NCBI GenBank assembly: GCA_963575745.1 | Contig: CAUYUJ010016060.1 | Span: 1,557,586-1,621,585 of the forward strand | Source of the DNA: Prorocentrum cordatum | Lineage: Eukaryota > Sar > Dinophyceae > Prorocentrales > Prorocentraceae | Length of the DNA stretch: 64,000 bases | Direction of reading: 5' to 3' | Shown here: piece after piece, positions 1 through 11,206 of the stretch | Position numbering within the stretch: the stretch's first letter is position 1 | How the letters are laid out: each line of letters starts with the position of its first letter | Translations under genes and position numbers: made by a program | The notes under the pieces: model-generated | The model's input: the letters and a program-made list of their open reading frames with translations, nothing else | What the model was told of the DNA's origin: nothing | Database searches by the model: none

Positions 1-480
1 GGAGACAATGGCGGTGGCATCCAGCTCGGAGAGCTGAGGCTTGTGCGAACATCGCCTCCCGCTCGAGTCCTGGCGCCCTCGCGTGCGAAATGCGCGCGCC
101 TGCCGACGCCACGGGCTCGCCCGAGAGACTGCCGACGGCGCCAAGGTGAAACGGCCGGAGGCGGTTCTGACCTTCCGACTGTTCGAGGCGCGCCAGAGGG
201 ACACCATGCTGGCGACGATGATTGGAAGACGAAATCGGTTCATGTCCGCTGCTCCATGGCCAGGCCCATCCTGACCCCTGGATGGGCCTAGCCAGGGAGC
301 AGGGGATGTGTGCAGACGGTAGAGGGAAACAACTACTGAACACTCCCCCTCCCCCCCGAACTCAATGTTGGCACGCGCGGGGGAGACTGCGGTCGAAGTG
401 CATCTGCTCAGGTCCACCGCCATCTCTGAACACTGCGCGGAGGGGCAGGCGTGGACAGCTGAGAATGCGGCAGGAGGGTC
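1..480. other. Unassigned GC-rich sequence
   Basis: No supported gene. Short overlapping frames only. A short ATG frame (MAVASSSES) at 8-37 is the only candidate for an upstream aldolase exon and is not supported. Confidence 0.5.
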
Positions 481-493
481 CGCCAATCTGTTC

Positions 494-558
494 GAGGGGA
501 ATATGCAAAAATAGTCAAAAAATAGTATGGGGACTATTTTTCGACAGCGTTTTCTGAA
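494..558 (+). repeat. MITE-B core fragment, copy 1
   Basis: Shares the core AATAGTC…ATAGT.TGGGGACTATTTTT with the copies at 31466-31583 and 36198-36356. The terminal GTCGGGC repeats are missing here. Confidence 0.7.
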
Positions 559-771
559 TCTGTTGTTGAGTATGTGTTCGGCCTGGACGTCGTCGCCCCG
601 GGCGAGGCAGCCCGAGCGAGGTCTCTCCACCGCGAGGCGCCTGCTGTGCGCCGCGCCCGCGCGCGCACGGCGGCGGTTCGCGCACTGCGCCCGTGCCCGC
701 CGGCCGAGCGCGGCCCGAGCTGGCCCGCCCCCCGTGGCAGCAGCGCGCGCCTGCGGGCCGAGGGCCTCGGG

Positions 772-945
772 GGCGGGAGGAGGAGGAGGAGGAGGAGGAG
801 GAGGAGGAGGAGGAGGAGGAGGAGGAGGAAGGAGGAGGAGAGGAGGAGGAGGAGGAGGAGGAGGAGGAGGGAGGAGGAGGAGGAGGAGGAGGAGGAGGAG
901 GAGGGAGGAGGAGGAGGGAGGAGGAGGAGGAGGAGGAGGAGGCAT
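772..945 (+). repeat. (GGA)n array
   Basis: An imperfect AGG trinucleotide array of about 170 bp in very GC-rich DNA. The frames crossing it are homopolymeric Gly, Arg or Glu and are not genes. Confidence 0.95.
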
Positions 946-1287
946 CTCGAGGGCAGAAACTCAGGACGCGCAAGAGCCCCAAGCAAAAGCTGGGCCGCGC
1001 CGGAACCGGGGCGCGCCCGAGCACGAGGTCGGGCGCCCACGACGACGACCTCTGTACTCTGCGCGAGCCGTTCTGGCCCCCCCACCCCCTCGGGAGCAGC
1101 TTCGAGAGGGTCAGGCAGCACGGCATCAACTTGGCAGAGCATGAGCCGCCGGATTCATACGATAACGAGGGGGAGCTGGAGGTGATGAGGGTGAGCATGA
1201 TGAACGGAGGGCGCGGTGAGAAGGGGGAGGAGAAAAAGAAGAGCACGAGGGGGAGTGGAGGAGGAGGAATCATACGAAGGTCGGAAA

Positions 1288-1495
1288 CTTGTGCTTAGCG
1301 TCTCGCTTCGCCTGTTCTGGCCCACCGCGCTTCGGCGCAGCACTCTATCCACGTCCCCGTCCCGGGGCATTCACGTCGCGAACCTTTCCCAGCCTGGCGC
1401 CCCGCGGAACGGAGCGGCACGCTGTCCGCCTGCGAGGCGCTGCGAGTGTCGCTGGGGCCCCCGCCGCGACAGCTGAGCAGCAGCTCCCGACCGAG
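1288..1495 (+). repeat. Dispersed repeat D1, copy 1
   Basis: About 190 bp starting near TGTTCTGGCCCACC, containing CACGCTTCGGC-like and CCACGTCC blocks and ending near GACAGCTGAGCAGCAG. It aligns over its length with 33100-33275 and 39888-40090. All three are in the same orientation. Confidence 0.7.
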
Positions 1496-2290
1496 AGCAG
1501 AAAGAGCAGGAGGCCGCGCTCCCCGTGGCACCCTGCGCCGCAGGTCCGGGCGCAGCCCGTCGCCGTGGAGGAGAAGAGATTCCCGATCCTGTCCTCGAGG
1601 CGGGGGCGCCGCGCGCGCCGTTTCCGAGGTCCCGTGCCCCAGCCCCCGCCATGCGCCGCATGCCTCGGCCCAGTCCTCGTGGGAGGGCCGTCGCCCCGAG
1701 GCGGCGGCCCGCCCCGGCGCCCCCCCCCCCGATCCCGCCACGCGTTGTGCCCCCGGGGCGGGTGGCGCGCGGCGTGGCTTCTGGGCCCAGGCTCCTGCCG
1801 GGGTGGCCCAGGCGTTCTTTCGGAGAGGGGCGGTGTCGGTGGCTGCCTTGTGGCTCCACCCGAAAGGGAAGGGGGTCGGCTCCGCCAGCGGAGGCCGGGC
1901 GCAAGAGCATTCACAAGGTGCCCCCCCCCCAGAGCTGTGTGTGGAGCGTGTTGCCAAGATCTGCTCATTTCGTCACCTCTCCCTCGTCCACCCCCTTTCC
2001 TCCTCAGATCCTCCTCCATCTCGTCGTCCCCCTAATGTCAGCTTGTGACTAACACAGGAGGTTCCCCCCCGGGGGCTGATGAGTGACCCTGCGGGGCGCG
2101 AAACAGTTTTCTTAATCGCGCGCGCTAGGGGGTCGTCGCGGGCGCCGTCGAGGGGATCGTGCACCCCCTGCACGGCAACTTCAAAACGATTGCCCACATC
2201 CGGGGCGGTGTTTCCGCCCTCTCAGGCTGATTACTGACGTACCACAGTCGTCATCTTCGACGTCGACGACAGTGGGCCTACGCAGCATCC
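1496..2290. other. Unassigned GC-rich sequence
   Basis: Several long overlapping frames on both strands reflect high GC. No domain or splice pattern was recognised. Confidence 0.4.
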
Positions 2291-2294
2291 TTCT

Positions 2295-2765
2295 CTTCAT
2301 AGGGCATCCGCATTGCGTCGTCGTCCGTCGCGTCGTCGCCGTCGCCGTCGCCGTCGTCGTCGTCGTCGACTACAGCGGCCCGGGCCTATGCAGCACACAC
2401 ACACACACACACACCCACGGGGCATCTGCAGTGCGTCGTCGTCGCCGTCGTCCTCGCGTTGTTGACGTTGTTTTCGTCGTCCTCGTCCGTCGTCGTCGTC
2501 GTCGTCGTCCTCGTCCTCGTCCTCGTCGTCGTCGTCGTTGTTGTCGTCGGCGTTGACGACGACCACAGCGAGCATACACAGCACCCCCGCCCGCCCCCCA
2601 TGGAGCATCCGCAGTGCGTCGTCGTCGTTGCCGTCGCCGTCGCCGTCGTCTTCGTCGTCGCCGTCGACGACTTCACCGGGCATGCGCAGCACCCCCGCCT
2701 CCCCCCCCCCATGGAGCATCCGCAGTGCGTCGTCGTCCGCCGTCGTTGTCGCCGTCACCGTCGCT

Positions 2766-2805
<40 letters not shown>

Positions 2806-2862
2806 TTGTCATCGTCGTCGTCGTCGTCGTCTTCGTCGTCGTCGTCGTCGGGCGTTGTAGTG
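2295..2862. repeat. Imperfect GTC/CGT trinucleotide region with (CA)n
   Basis: Mostly CGT/GTC triplets with a (CA)n run at 2391-2413. A block around GGAGCATCCGCAGTGCGTCG recurs about every 120 bp (near 2602 and 2713), with a related GGCATCTGCAGTGCGTCG at 2420. Confidence 0.9.
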
Positions 2863-3314
2863 GAGGGGGGGGGGGAGGAAAACGAAAAGTACGAGCCGTT
2901 TTCCGCCTGCCTCTTCCGCCTTCCCTTTCTTGTGTGTAGCCATGTCGGCACCGCCGTCTAGCCGAGGTGCACTGTTCCCCCGGTTATTGTTCAATTTCGT
3001 TCATGTTTGTGGTCGTTTCGGCGCATCCGCGCCGCCATATCGGAGGCGCTGCTCTTCCCTCCGCTGAATCGGCGCCGCTTGCGTCGCGCCTGTCGCCCTC
3101 GTGCAGTCGGCCCGTCGTCGACGCTAATCACCGGCGCCGCCGCCGTGTGTTTCAATTTGGCGGGCGCCCCCCCCCCCCCGCGATTCGCCCGAGCAGGGGG
3201 ACCATGTTTTAAGTCACGCGCCGACCATGTTTTTGTCAACAACAAGTTGGCATTGCCTGCTCATCCTTCTCCACCCCCCGCTTCATGCGCGATCCTCCTC
3301 CCCCTCTTTCTCAT

Positions 3315-3386
3315 ATCCCTCCTCCTCCTCCTCCTCCTCCTCCTCCTCCTCCTCCTCCTCCTCCTCCTCCTCCTCCTCTTCCTCCC
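3315..3386 (+). repeat. (TCC)n array
   Basis: An almost pure TCC trinucleotide run. Confidence 0.95.
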
Positions 3387-3543
3387 CCCATGCCGCAGAC
3401 GCTCTTCCAGACAATCGGAGGTTGGGGGGTGAGATCGAAGTGGAACGGAGAGCCCCCCTACCGGGAAATCGATTTCGGTATCGTGTTCGTGCGTGCCGTG
3501 CGGGAGAGGCGAAGTTGCGTGGGCGGGCGAGAGGAAGTCTCCT

Positions 3544-3825
3544 GTGGCTGAGGCGCGGCCGGACCAAATGACTCCCTTCCGGGCGGCCAGGGGCCCGCGG
3601 TGTCCCGCCGGTGTCCCGCTGGTGTCCCGTGTGGCTGAGGCGCGGCCGGACCAAATGACTCCCTTCCGGGCGGCCGGGGGCCCGCGGTGTCCCGCTGGTG
3701 TCCCGCTGGTGTCCCGTGTGGCTGAGGCGCGGCCGGACGAAATGATTCCCTTCCGGGCGGCCGGGGCGGCGCGGTGTCCCGCCGGTGTTCCGCCGGTGTC
3801 CCGTCCGTGTCCCGTCGGTGTCCCG
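3544..3825 (+). repeat. 87-bp tandem repeat, 3 copies
   Basis: Units start at 3544, 3631 and 3718 with GTGGCTGAGGCGCGGCCGGA. Each ends in a run of GTGTCCCG(C/T) sub-repeats that expands at the right end. Confidence 0.95.
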
Positions 3826-3862
3826 ATGATGATGTTGATGATGATTATGATGATGATGATGT

Positions 3863-3917
<55 letters not shown>
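3826..3917 (+). repeat. (GAT)n array
   Basis: A GAT trinucleotide run with a few changes to GTT and GAT-TAT. Confidence 0.95.
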
Positions 3918-4083
3918 AGAACAACATTCACCACTGTTGCCCATTGCTGGGCCCCTCCCCCCCCTTCCAACCTTCTTATCACCCGCAGGGTGGTCGTATA
4001 GGTATTGATATATTCACAACGTTGGGCATGGCACCCAGCACCTGCCCCTACCTCGTCCTTGTATCGGCCCAGGTGATGTGTAG

Positions 4084-4241
4084 AGGATGTTGAGCAGCAG
4101 TTGGAGGATTGGGGGGTTGCGCCGACGGCGTCGGCCGATGCCGAGAGGCCGCCGGTGGGAAAGTTCCCGAAGCTGCCGGAGAGCGTCCACCCTGGCGTTG
4201 TCACGGGCAGATGCCTCGACGCCTTGCTGAATTGGGCCAAG
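4084..4241 (+). CDS. FBA: FBA exon 1 (first recognised)
   Basis: The frame reads from an acidic, family-unlike leader (EDWGVAPTASADAERPP) into KFPKLPESVHPGVVTG and LDALLNWAK, the N-terminal block of class II aldolases. The exon ends at AAG (4239-4241) before a GA-type donor, GAGCAG. Ending there makes the next residues DNN follow K exactly as in the family. The 5' boundary is uncertain: TAG at 4081-4083 or GAG at 4092-4094 could be the acceptor, and a stop at 4074-4076 bars extension. An upstream first exon is needed. A short frame MAVASSSES at position 8 could be one, but nothing supports it strongly. Confidence 0.8.
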
Positions 4242-5110
4242 GAGCAGGGGGGGAGGTGGCGGACAAGTAGGAGGATGAGCAGCAGGAGGCGGAGGATGAG
4301 AAAGGAGGAACAGGACGACGACGAACAGCAGCAGCGAAACACAGCAAAACGAACAACCATCGGACCCAAAGCTTCCATCAGCTGCGAGACGGAACGTTAC
4401 GTTGGAGCTAAGTGCATCATGTCAGCGACTTCCTTCATAAAAGGTGGCCTTGTAGGCGGGGAGGCGCAAAAACTTGGAGACGGCCCCCGTGGAGGCGCAC
4501 TCCAGTGGGCGTCTCGCGGCACCGGCCCGTCCACACAACCCCCACAGCAAAGCACGCACGCAGGTCCCCCACGATCTGCTCCCAACCTCCAAAACGCGCG
4601 ACGGGTTTCGCGCGCGCGCGGGACAAGTGTTCTGCCCTCGTCGAGTGAACTCCACCCGAAGCGCAAGCAGCGCTTTGCCCTCAGATGGGAACGCGAAGCC
4701 ACAGAGGCCCCAGGCACCACTCCCGAGGAGGCCGGGGGGGGGAGGGGAGAGCACCACGGCCAGGGAGTTCTAAAAGGCGGGCAGCATCACGGACGGCGGG
4801 AGGCGCGGCAGGAGGGCGATTCTTAGCATTATGATGTTCCAACCGATTTGATAGCCTTGATCACCAGAAAGAGTTTCGAGCACCAGAAGAGTACCCAAAA
4901 ATTGTCCCTGGGAGACTCTCGTCCGACACTGTTTCGACACTCGTTCGACACCCTTCCGGGTGCTCGAAGTTATTTCTGGGATGTGGTCCGTAAGTACGGT
5001 GGGAGCAATATAATCTTTGCAGGAAGGTGAGAGGGCCCGACCGAACGACCAAAACCAGGGATCGAAACCAGGTGCTGGGGCTGGTGTGCCTCATCTGATT
5101 ACAGGCATGG
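4242..5110. other. Start of FBA intron 1, no gene seen
   Basis: Begins with the GA donor GAGCAG. It holds an AGG-rich patch near 4265-4310 and otherwise unassigned sequence. Confidence 0.5.
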
Positions 5111-5711
5111 CGTCACGTAAAGACAAGTGCTGCGTACCAGAGCCTGCCGTCGCACATGCGGATCCTCCTCTCCTCCGCCCGGTGGGCCATCACCGTGTCC
5201 ACGTCCATGTGAGGAGCCACGGACATGATCATACTGGCCATGACCCGAAGACTTAGTGTTCCCGGCATTCACAGATACGTAGATGGTCGTGCTATCGATA
5301 TTCGAGTCAGTGTTAGAGCCGTCAGCATTCCCAACATTCAGGCGCACTCTACCCCTACAATCATTACCACCATCATTCATGTCAGAAGTGGCAGCATTGG
5401 TTAACATGACGGCTGAGTTCTCCCCCATGTTCGGATTGTTCTGTAGATGTTCGCCTGTGCTTGCCCTCTAGCTTATCTAGGAGGCGTTGCGCATCTCGCT
5501 CGAGCGACCCCTTTGGGGCCGCTCCGTACTTGGGCACTCCCTTTACCGCCTGGAAGTAGCTGGCTGAAGCTGACTCGAGATAGGGATGCGGTTGATCCAT
5601 CGCGAAGGTAATTGTGTGCACCGATCTCTTCTTGTCCTGTCTGCGCGTGGGTCCGACCCTACACGCGCTGACGCTGTTGGCCACCGCGTCGATATCGTTC
5701 TTCATGGTGAA

Positions 5712-8395
5712 CTATGCCCAGTCCTTGTTGAGCATCTCTTCGCCCGCCACGGGGCATACGTCGTCATTGCCGATGGCCTGCCTCGTGGCGACCGACGCCT
5801 GCACGAACGGCGGGCTCATTGGCGTCTCGATCCGCTCGTTTTTAGCGACGAAGCCTTGCCCGCCACCGCCGCGTCGAGGATCACGGGCGCTTCGGACGGT
5901 GCCAGGAAGGTAACGAACACCACGCCACAGAGTTTGCGAAACTCGGCAACGCTGCCGAGTGCCAGACGGCACAGGGTCGCGACGAGCGCCTTGAGCGTGC
6001 CGCCGACACTCTTGCCCTCGGATTGTGCTTGCTCGCGCAGGCGTGCCATGTTCTTCTTTGGGTTCCCGCCGTCCGATGGTGGCGCCGCCGCTGCCGGCAG
6101 CATCCACGCGCGGTTCGACTCGATCATTGCCTTCGGGTGGTGGAGGCAGCGGACACCGCACAAGGCGAGTGCGAAGATGAATTCGGAGATCGGCCACAAT
6201 GCCTGCGGAGAAAGGGCAGAGTGGGCAGGTCAGGCTCGCTGGCAGTCGCGCCTCGGCAATATTTCGGTCCGACCTCGGAAACAATGACCCCGAACCAGAT
6301 TCCGAGTGAGGTGACGTCGGGCATTCTCGAGATGAGCAAAAGACGCCATACACATCACTTCTTGTTAGTAATAGTACTAATATGTGCCATAGGCCGACAG
6401 CCATGGTGATTGATATGTTGATTATGCAGAGTCCTCCTATCAGGTGGAAACCCACCACATCTAGCACAATCCGCATTAGTAAGCATACTGGTAAATTCTG
6501 AAACACTCCCGACATGATCCTCAAGCACGGTCGCAGATACAGCAGATTGCCCAGGAGAGGGGGTACATACCGATAGAGCCGACGAACGAAGTTGGCGGAC
6601 GTCACTCTTGATGAAATCATCGGCGAAGTCCGAGACAGCAGGCAAGTGAACGCATCGCTGACCAAGGCACTCCAATAGACGAACACCCTCCTTGGGTGAT
6701 GACACGCTCTAAACATCCATCAACAAACGTTAGGCCCACGAGAAGGTGTTCCCTAGGCGTCCATCACTTGAAACAGGAGGGGAGCGACCGAGCACGCTGG
6801 CAAGCAAAACTGTCGAACACGCTGGCCAGTACTGGGCGACGAGCCCCAGGAGGTTCGAAGCTCTGCCACCTGCGAAATCGACGAACCCTCAGCTCGAGCT
6901 CGATGGGCCCGAGCCTCCACCATCTCGGCACCGCATCCGAGGAAGGATCAGTGGGATTGGAATCTTCGCGCCACGGCGTAGCCTGTCCTAGCATAGCCGT
7001 ACGTGCATACAGTGTCACGGTAGTCTGTAGTCGGTGTATTAGTCGGGGGGTGGGGAGAAACGTTTCCAAGGAACGATAAATGTTTGATGTCAGTGATCGA
7101 GGACGCCGGCGGCGCATCACCAGCCGCTCCCTGGGAGTTTGTCGAAGTGGTGCGCAGCATCGAACGTCGTGACGCGGCCTGTATGCCAGCTATCAAATAG
7201 CCGTCGGCCCATCCCGCCACCGTGCTTGGGTTGTGAGTCAGAGTCCTGATGGACGATTCTTTGAATTTTCTCGGAGGGCTTTGGTAAGAGTGGGCGACGC
7301 TGGCGACGCTGCTCCAGGAGTTGCTCACGCTCGAGATGAAACTGCTCGTAACCTTGTCCCTGGACCCTTTGAGTACTCGCTGCCCGACTTCGACCAATCT
7401 CTCATTCGGTTGTTCGAACAGCTCGTCGGCCGTCGCTCGCGATAGCAATTCCTGCAGCTCATTCGATTCGTGCTTCACGCGCTCATGTAGGGCTCGGACA
7501 ATCGGCACGACGCTCACCGCGCCGTACACAGCGCATAGCAGCATGACGATTCTCAGGCCTTATGACGAGAGGAGGGTGAGGTAGCCCGGGGCACGGAGGT
7601 CTTAGCTATGAGGAGGAAAAGGACGAGGAAGAGGAGGAGAAGGAGGTGATCAGCATGTTTCTGATTTGATGTGTTCTTCAATTCACGTCTTTCTTTCCGT
7701 AGAGGGTTGTTGTGAGACGCCACCCTGACCAGAGGGCTCGACATGCAGGCGTCGATGGTGCTATATCCATCGTTGTTCGAAAGAAAGTCGGTACTCACTC
7801 CCTCTCGGGTCCAGTTCGCAGCACAAATATCACGAGCTGGCATAGTATGCCTTGCTAGCGAACTCGGGTGGTACCACATTGTGCCCGTCAGCCTTCCATC
7901 CTCCCATCCCCGTCTGAATCAACGCATCGCAGGGGCTCCGAGTTCCCGAGGTCGAGGAAGGAAGTATAGCGCGATACTCGTGACACCAGCCAGTTTGTTT
8001 TTTGCCCGAACCAGACAAGTCCACGTCCCTGAAGGTGAGCAGGAGGAACAGCAACCCGAAGAAAGTCTCGTTTTTTGAATCGGCGTCCCCGGACCACAGA
8101 GCACCCAGCATACGAACTTTCAATCACAACTACCTACCTGCTCCAAGTACAATTCTATACACCATGCACCCCCAGGGACAGAATCGGTGCTGCGCCGTAC
8201 CGTGGTGCCCACTGTAAGTGTAGTATTGACCTTCGTGCCCACGAGGCACAGGGTGTCGAGGTTGCTCGTGCGGCGCACGATCTCGCCGATCCTGTCCACA
8301 GTGTTGGCCCTGCGAGAGTTGCAGGAGCCAGCTATGACCGATATTATGCGGACGGCCAGCAGCACCCACAGCCTCAGAACAAGGACGTGATACAT
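5712..8395 (-). CDS. Uncharacterised six-exon membrane protein gene, antisense in FBA intron 1
   Basis: Six exons on the complement chain in phase: 8231-8395, 7893-8028, 7353-7558, 7062-7178, 5855-6202 and 5712-5798 (stop TAG). The product is about 350 residues. Introns are 202, 334, 174, 859 and 56 nt, with donors GT, GC, GT, GT and GC and acceptors AG. Exon 1 begins MYHVLVLRLWVLLAVRIISV, a signal anchor or transmembrane helix. Exon 2 ends in an EF-hand-like loop (DSDGDGRMEG). Exon 3 has a second hydrophobic helix (IVMLLCAVYGAVSVVPIV) and then a charged amphipathic stretch. Exon 5 has a third (ISEFIFALALCGV). I do not recognise the family. The start may lie further upstream, since a TAG acceptor precedes the ATG. 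Downstream frames at 5382-5705 and near 5113-5250 also look coding-like and could be extra exons or another gene. Confidence 0.55.
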
Positions 8396-8399
8396 GTAA

Positions 8400-9100
8400 T
8401 GTGAATCGGTGCGACGCTACTCAGAAACACGGCCCCGCTGCTGAGGGTTCAGGGCCAGGGGACTGCTGGAGTGCAAGGAGCGGGAGGAGCCGGAGGGGAG
8501 TCGGCGGCCGCAGGGCCCCATTTTCCGTCAACCGGTCGCAGAAGGGTGTGGCGCGAGTGATCTTTTTCTGCCTTGCAGAATGCTTTTTGCTGGAAGCCTC
8601 ATCATTAGGAGGCCGCACCCTATTGCCCCACCCCACCGCCTTTCGCGCGCTGCCACGCAAAGAAAGCTTGGCCTGGCGCACTCCTGCGCCTGCTTTCGTG
8701 GCAGGGAAGAAACAGGAAAGTGGCAGAAGTTCAGCTGTGTCTTCTGCTGTCATGCCTCAACGGTCCCTATCCATCCGTTGGGTGCCAGAGCGAGAGGATT
8801 CAGAGGAGAACGCGGGTGCATGGGAATGGGGCAGGGGAGATGGGAAGAGAAGGACAGGGCGGCATGGCGGAAGGGAGCGGAGAGCAGGGAGAGAGGGAAG
8901 GAAGGAGGGCAGCGGCAGGAAGGGCTGGAGACTCGGCGTCCGCCTCCACAGACGGCTCGAGAGTTTTGGCCGGCCTCCGCCCGACAAAGGGCCGCCGTCG
9001 CGCTCCAGCCGTCGGCACGACTTGCATCCCGCACCAGCCCCACGGCGCACGCTTTCCGAGCCGCCCTCCTCGTCCCCTCGTCCGCCTCGCTGGCGACCGG
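8400..9100. other. Unassigned intron sequence
   Basis: Long overlapping frames on both strands but no recognised domain. Purine-rich around 8790-8920. Confidence 0.4.
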
Positions 9101-9120
9101 TCACGACGGGGGAGACACAA

Positions 9121-9249
9121 CGGGGGGAGCTGTGGTCCTTACCCCCCCCTGGGGGACCCATCGGTTTCGACACCCCTCTCGAGAGGGATCGTCGACGCGA
9201 TGAGTTCCCCCCCTGGGGGGGGGATAGTAAGGACCACGGCTCCCCCCGT
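9121..9249. mobile_element. Foldback element
   Basis: The arms CGGGGGGAGC…GTGGTCCTTAC and GTAAGGACCAC…GCTCCCCCCG face each other over about 40 bp each, around a small palindrome (CCCTCTCGAGAGGG). This is a non-autonomous foldback or MITE-like structure. A partial extra copy of the left end precedes it. Confidence 0.6.
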
Positions 9250-9520
9250 CGTGGCTGGTCGGCTCGAAGGCTGCGGGGCAGGCCTGCGGGCCCGCGGGGC
9301 AGCGCCGCTTCGCCCGCCCTTCGCGGAGGGAGCAGGCTGCGCGGCAAAGGGCGAGGCGTCGGGCGCCTGCAGGCCTGCTCGAGATCGCAGAGGGGGCGCG
9401 GACGCGTGGCGAGGAGCGGGTCGCTCTGGTTGGGACTCGGGTCGAGAAGCCAGCATCGAGGCACCAGACAAGAGCAAAAGAGAAGTCAGAGGGAGGGAGA
9501 GGACGATAGCAGGAGGGAGG

Positions 9521-9563
9521 GAGAGGAGGAGGAGGAGGAGGAGGAGGAGGAGGAGGAGGAGGA
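9521..9563 (+). repeat. (GGA)n array
   Basis: A short AGG run. Confidence 0.9.
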
Positions 9564-9854
9564 AGAGCAGTCGCCTCCACCACCGCCGCAGCGTAGAACC
9601 AGCACGCTGGACGGAAGAGGCAGCGTCGAAGTAGGAGGAGGAAGAGTGGAGGACCAGAGTGAGCCCCAGAGTGAGCCCAAGATGTGTCAACAACGCTGCA
9701 GCGCAGGGCAGCTGGAATCTGGATTGTTCCTCATTCTGGGCGGGAGCTCCAGTTTGAAATGGAATCGCCCTACATTCGTCGAGCTACACGGAGTTTGACA
9801 AGCCCCAGGAGCATATAGCGAAACGGAATTGGTTGAGCTACGGGAACGTGGTAT

Positions 9855-10200
9855 TGCCTAGCGACAGCCCCTGTCTGAGAAGGAGCCACCCTCCATCTTG
9901 GTAATGGTTGTGCAGTGTAGAGAAGACTCGGGAGAGAGCCCCATTGATTTTAAAAGGAGCCACCCTCCATCCGTGTGAATGTTGCAACATCCTTGAACTT
10001 CGAATGATGCTGTTTGGTTGAAGGAGTCTCAGGCGAGGGCCCCATGTCGAAAAGAAACCGACCTCAATCGAATCTGGCGCCAAGGCGAGAGACCCATTTC
10101 AAAGCATGTGCGCCCTCCACCCGCATAATTGCTGTATGGTTTTAACACGGGGCGTGCGCGGCGCCAGGGTGAGACCCCCATTCTGAAATCATCTGCCCTC
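9855..10200 (+). repeat. Degenerate repeat with GAGAGNCCCATT and CCACCCTCCA blocks
   Basis: About five diverged units, recognised by a CCCCATT-like block (9862, 9931, 10032, 10085, 10168) and a CCCTCCA block (9889, 9961, 10113, 10198). Spacing is irregular. Confidence 0.45.
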
Positions 10201-10284
10201 CAGCTGCGCAGGAAGTACGAGGCGAAACGCCCAGTACGTCCGACGTCCTGTCAGTACTCCGGCTGGTGCGACAAAAGGGAGTTT

Positions 10285-10500
10285 TTATATGAAAGGGGGC
10301 CGAGGGGGAGAGGAACGAGGGGAACGAGGGGGACGAGGAGGTCGGACGAGGGGGAGAGGAACGAGGGGGACGAGGGGGAAGAGGGGGAACGAGGGGGACG
10401 AGGGGGAGAGGAACGAGGGGGACGAGGGGGACGAGGAACGAGGGGGGACGAGGGAGTGTTTATATGAAAGGGGGACGAGGGGGACGAGGAGGTCGGCAGC
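10285..10500 (+). repeat. GAGGGGGAC minisatellite
   Basis: A degenerate short tandem array of GGAACGAGGGGGACGAGG-type units. A TTTATATGAAAGGGGG segment flanks it on both sides (10275 and 10460). Confidence 0.85.
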
Positions 10501-10599
10501 AGCGAGGAGGGAGGCAGGACAGCGAGAACGCTCTGTCGGCTGCGAGCTGCACGTCCTCCTCCTGCACATTGCCCCTCGTGATCCCTCCCTGCTCTCCCC

Positions 10600-10810
10600 C
10601 CCCATCCTCGCAGGACAAGAATTACGCCATCCCTCCCTCCCCCCCTCGTCCCTCCCCCCCATCCTCCCAGGACCAAGTACCAAAAGCCCTTAGCACCAAA
10701 AGCAAACCAGAATATCCCAACCAAGTACCAAAAGCCCTTAGCGAGCACCAGAACATCCCAACCAGCACCAAAAGCAAAGTAACTCCTCCCTCACCCCCCC
10801 ATCCTCGCAG
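10600..10810 (+). repeat. Tandem copies of the intron 2 acceptor side, with pseudo-exon
   Basis: CCCATCCTCGCAG followed by GACAAGAATTACGCCATCCC at 10614-10633 copies the real acceptor and first seven codons of FBA exon 2, then degenerates. Between the two lie repeated CCAAGTACCAAAAGCCCTTA units (near 10674 and 10720). Confidence 0.8.
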
Positions 10811-10888
10811 GACAACAATTACGCCATCCCGGCCGTGAACTGCACCTCCTCCTCCACGATCAACGCCTGCCTCGAGGCCGCCCGCAAG
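10811..10888 (+). CDS. FBA: FBA exon 2
   Basis: Twenty-six codons in phase 0, preceded by a pyrimidine-rich acceptor ending CTCGCAG and followed by a GC donor (AAG then GCCTGG). The product carries NNYAIPAVNCTSSST and ACLEAARK. The Asn of PAVN corresponds to Asn35 of E. coli FbaA in the active site. A damaged copy of the acceptor and the first codons lies about 200 bp upstream. Confidence 0.92.
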
Positions 10889-10999
10889 GCCTGGCGGGCC
10901 GCGCCCGATGCCTCCCCCGCTAGCCTTGGGGCCAGACGTGACCGAGGCATCTTCTCGCGCGGGCCTGACGGGAGGGGGGAGAGGGTCTGGGCCTCCCAG

Positions 11000-11141
11000 A
11001 TGGGGTCGGAGGATCCCGCGGCATCGCCGATGTATCGGCGCTGCGGCTCGATGTGGAGACTGGTTCTCTCCACGCCGACGGCGCCGATACATCGCCGACG
11101 TCGCCGATGCAGCGGCGATGCGGCGCAATCCTCCGACCCAT
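11000..11141. mobile_element. MITE-A, copy 1
   Basis: The termini ATGGGGTCGGAGGAT and ATCCTCCGACCCAT are inverted. The interior is also palindromic around GATGTATCGGCGC and GCGCCGATACATC, so the whole 142 bp can fold back. It is homologous to 29645-29790. Confidence 0.75.
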
Positions 11142-11206
11142 CTGCTCGGATCACGTCTAGGTGGCTTCTAAAAGAAGGGAGGTTTCCGGAAGGTTTCGCC
11201 CAGAAC

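Noticed and set aside
8-37. Short ATG frame MAVASSSES as first aldolase exon
   Set aside because: It would need a splice after six to eight codons with no clear donor, and there is no independent support.
693-1298. About 200-codon frames of Gly, Arg or Glu runs around 0.5-1.3 kb
   Set aside because: Composition is entirely due to the GGA array and GC-rich flanks; no domain and all frames are open.
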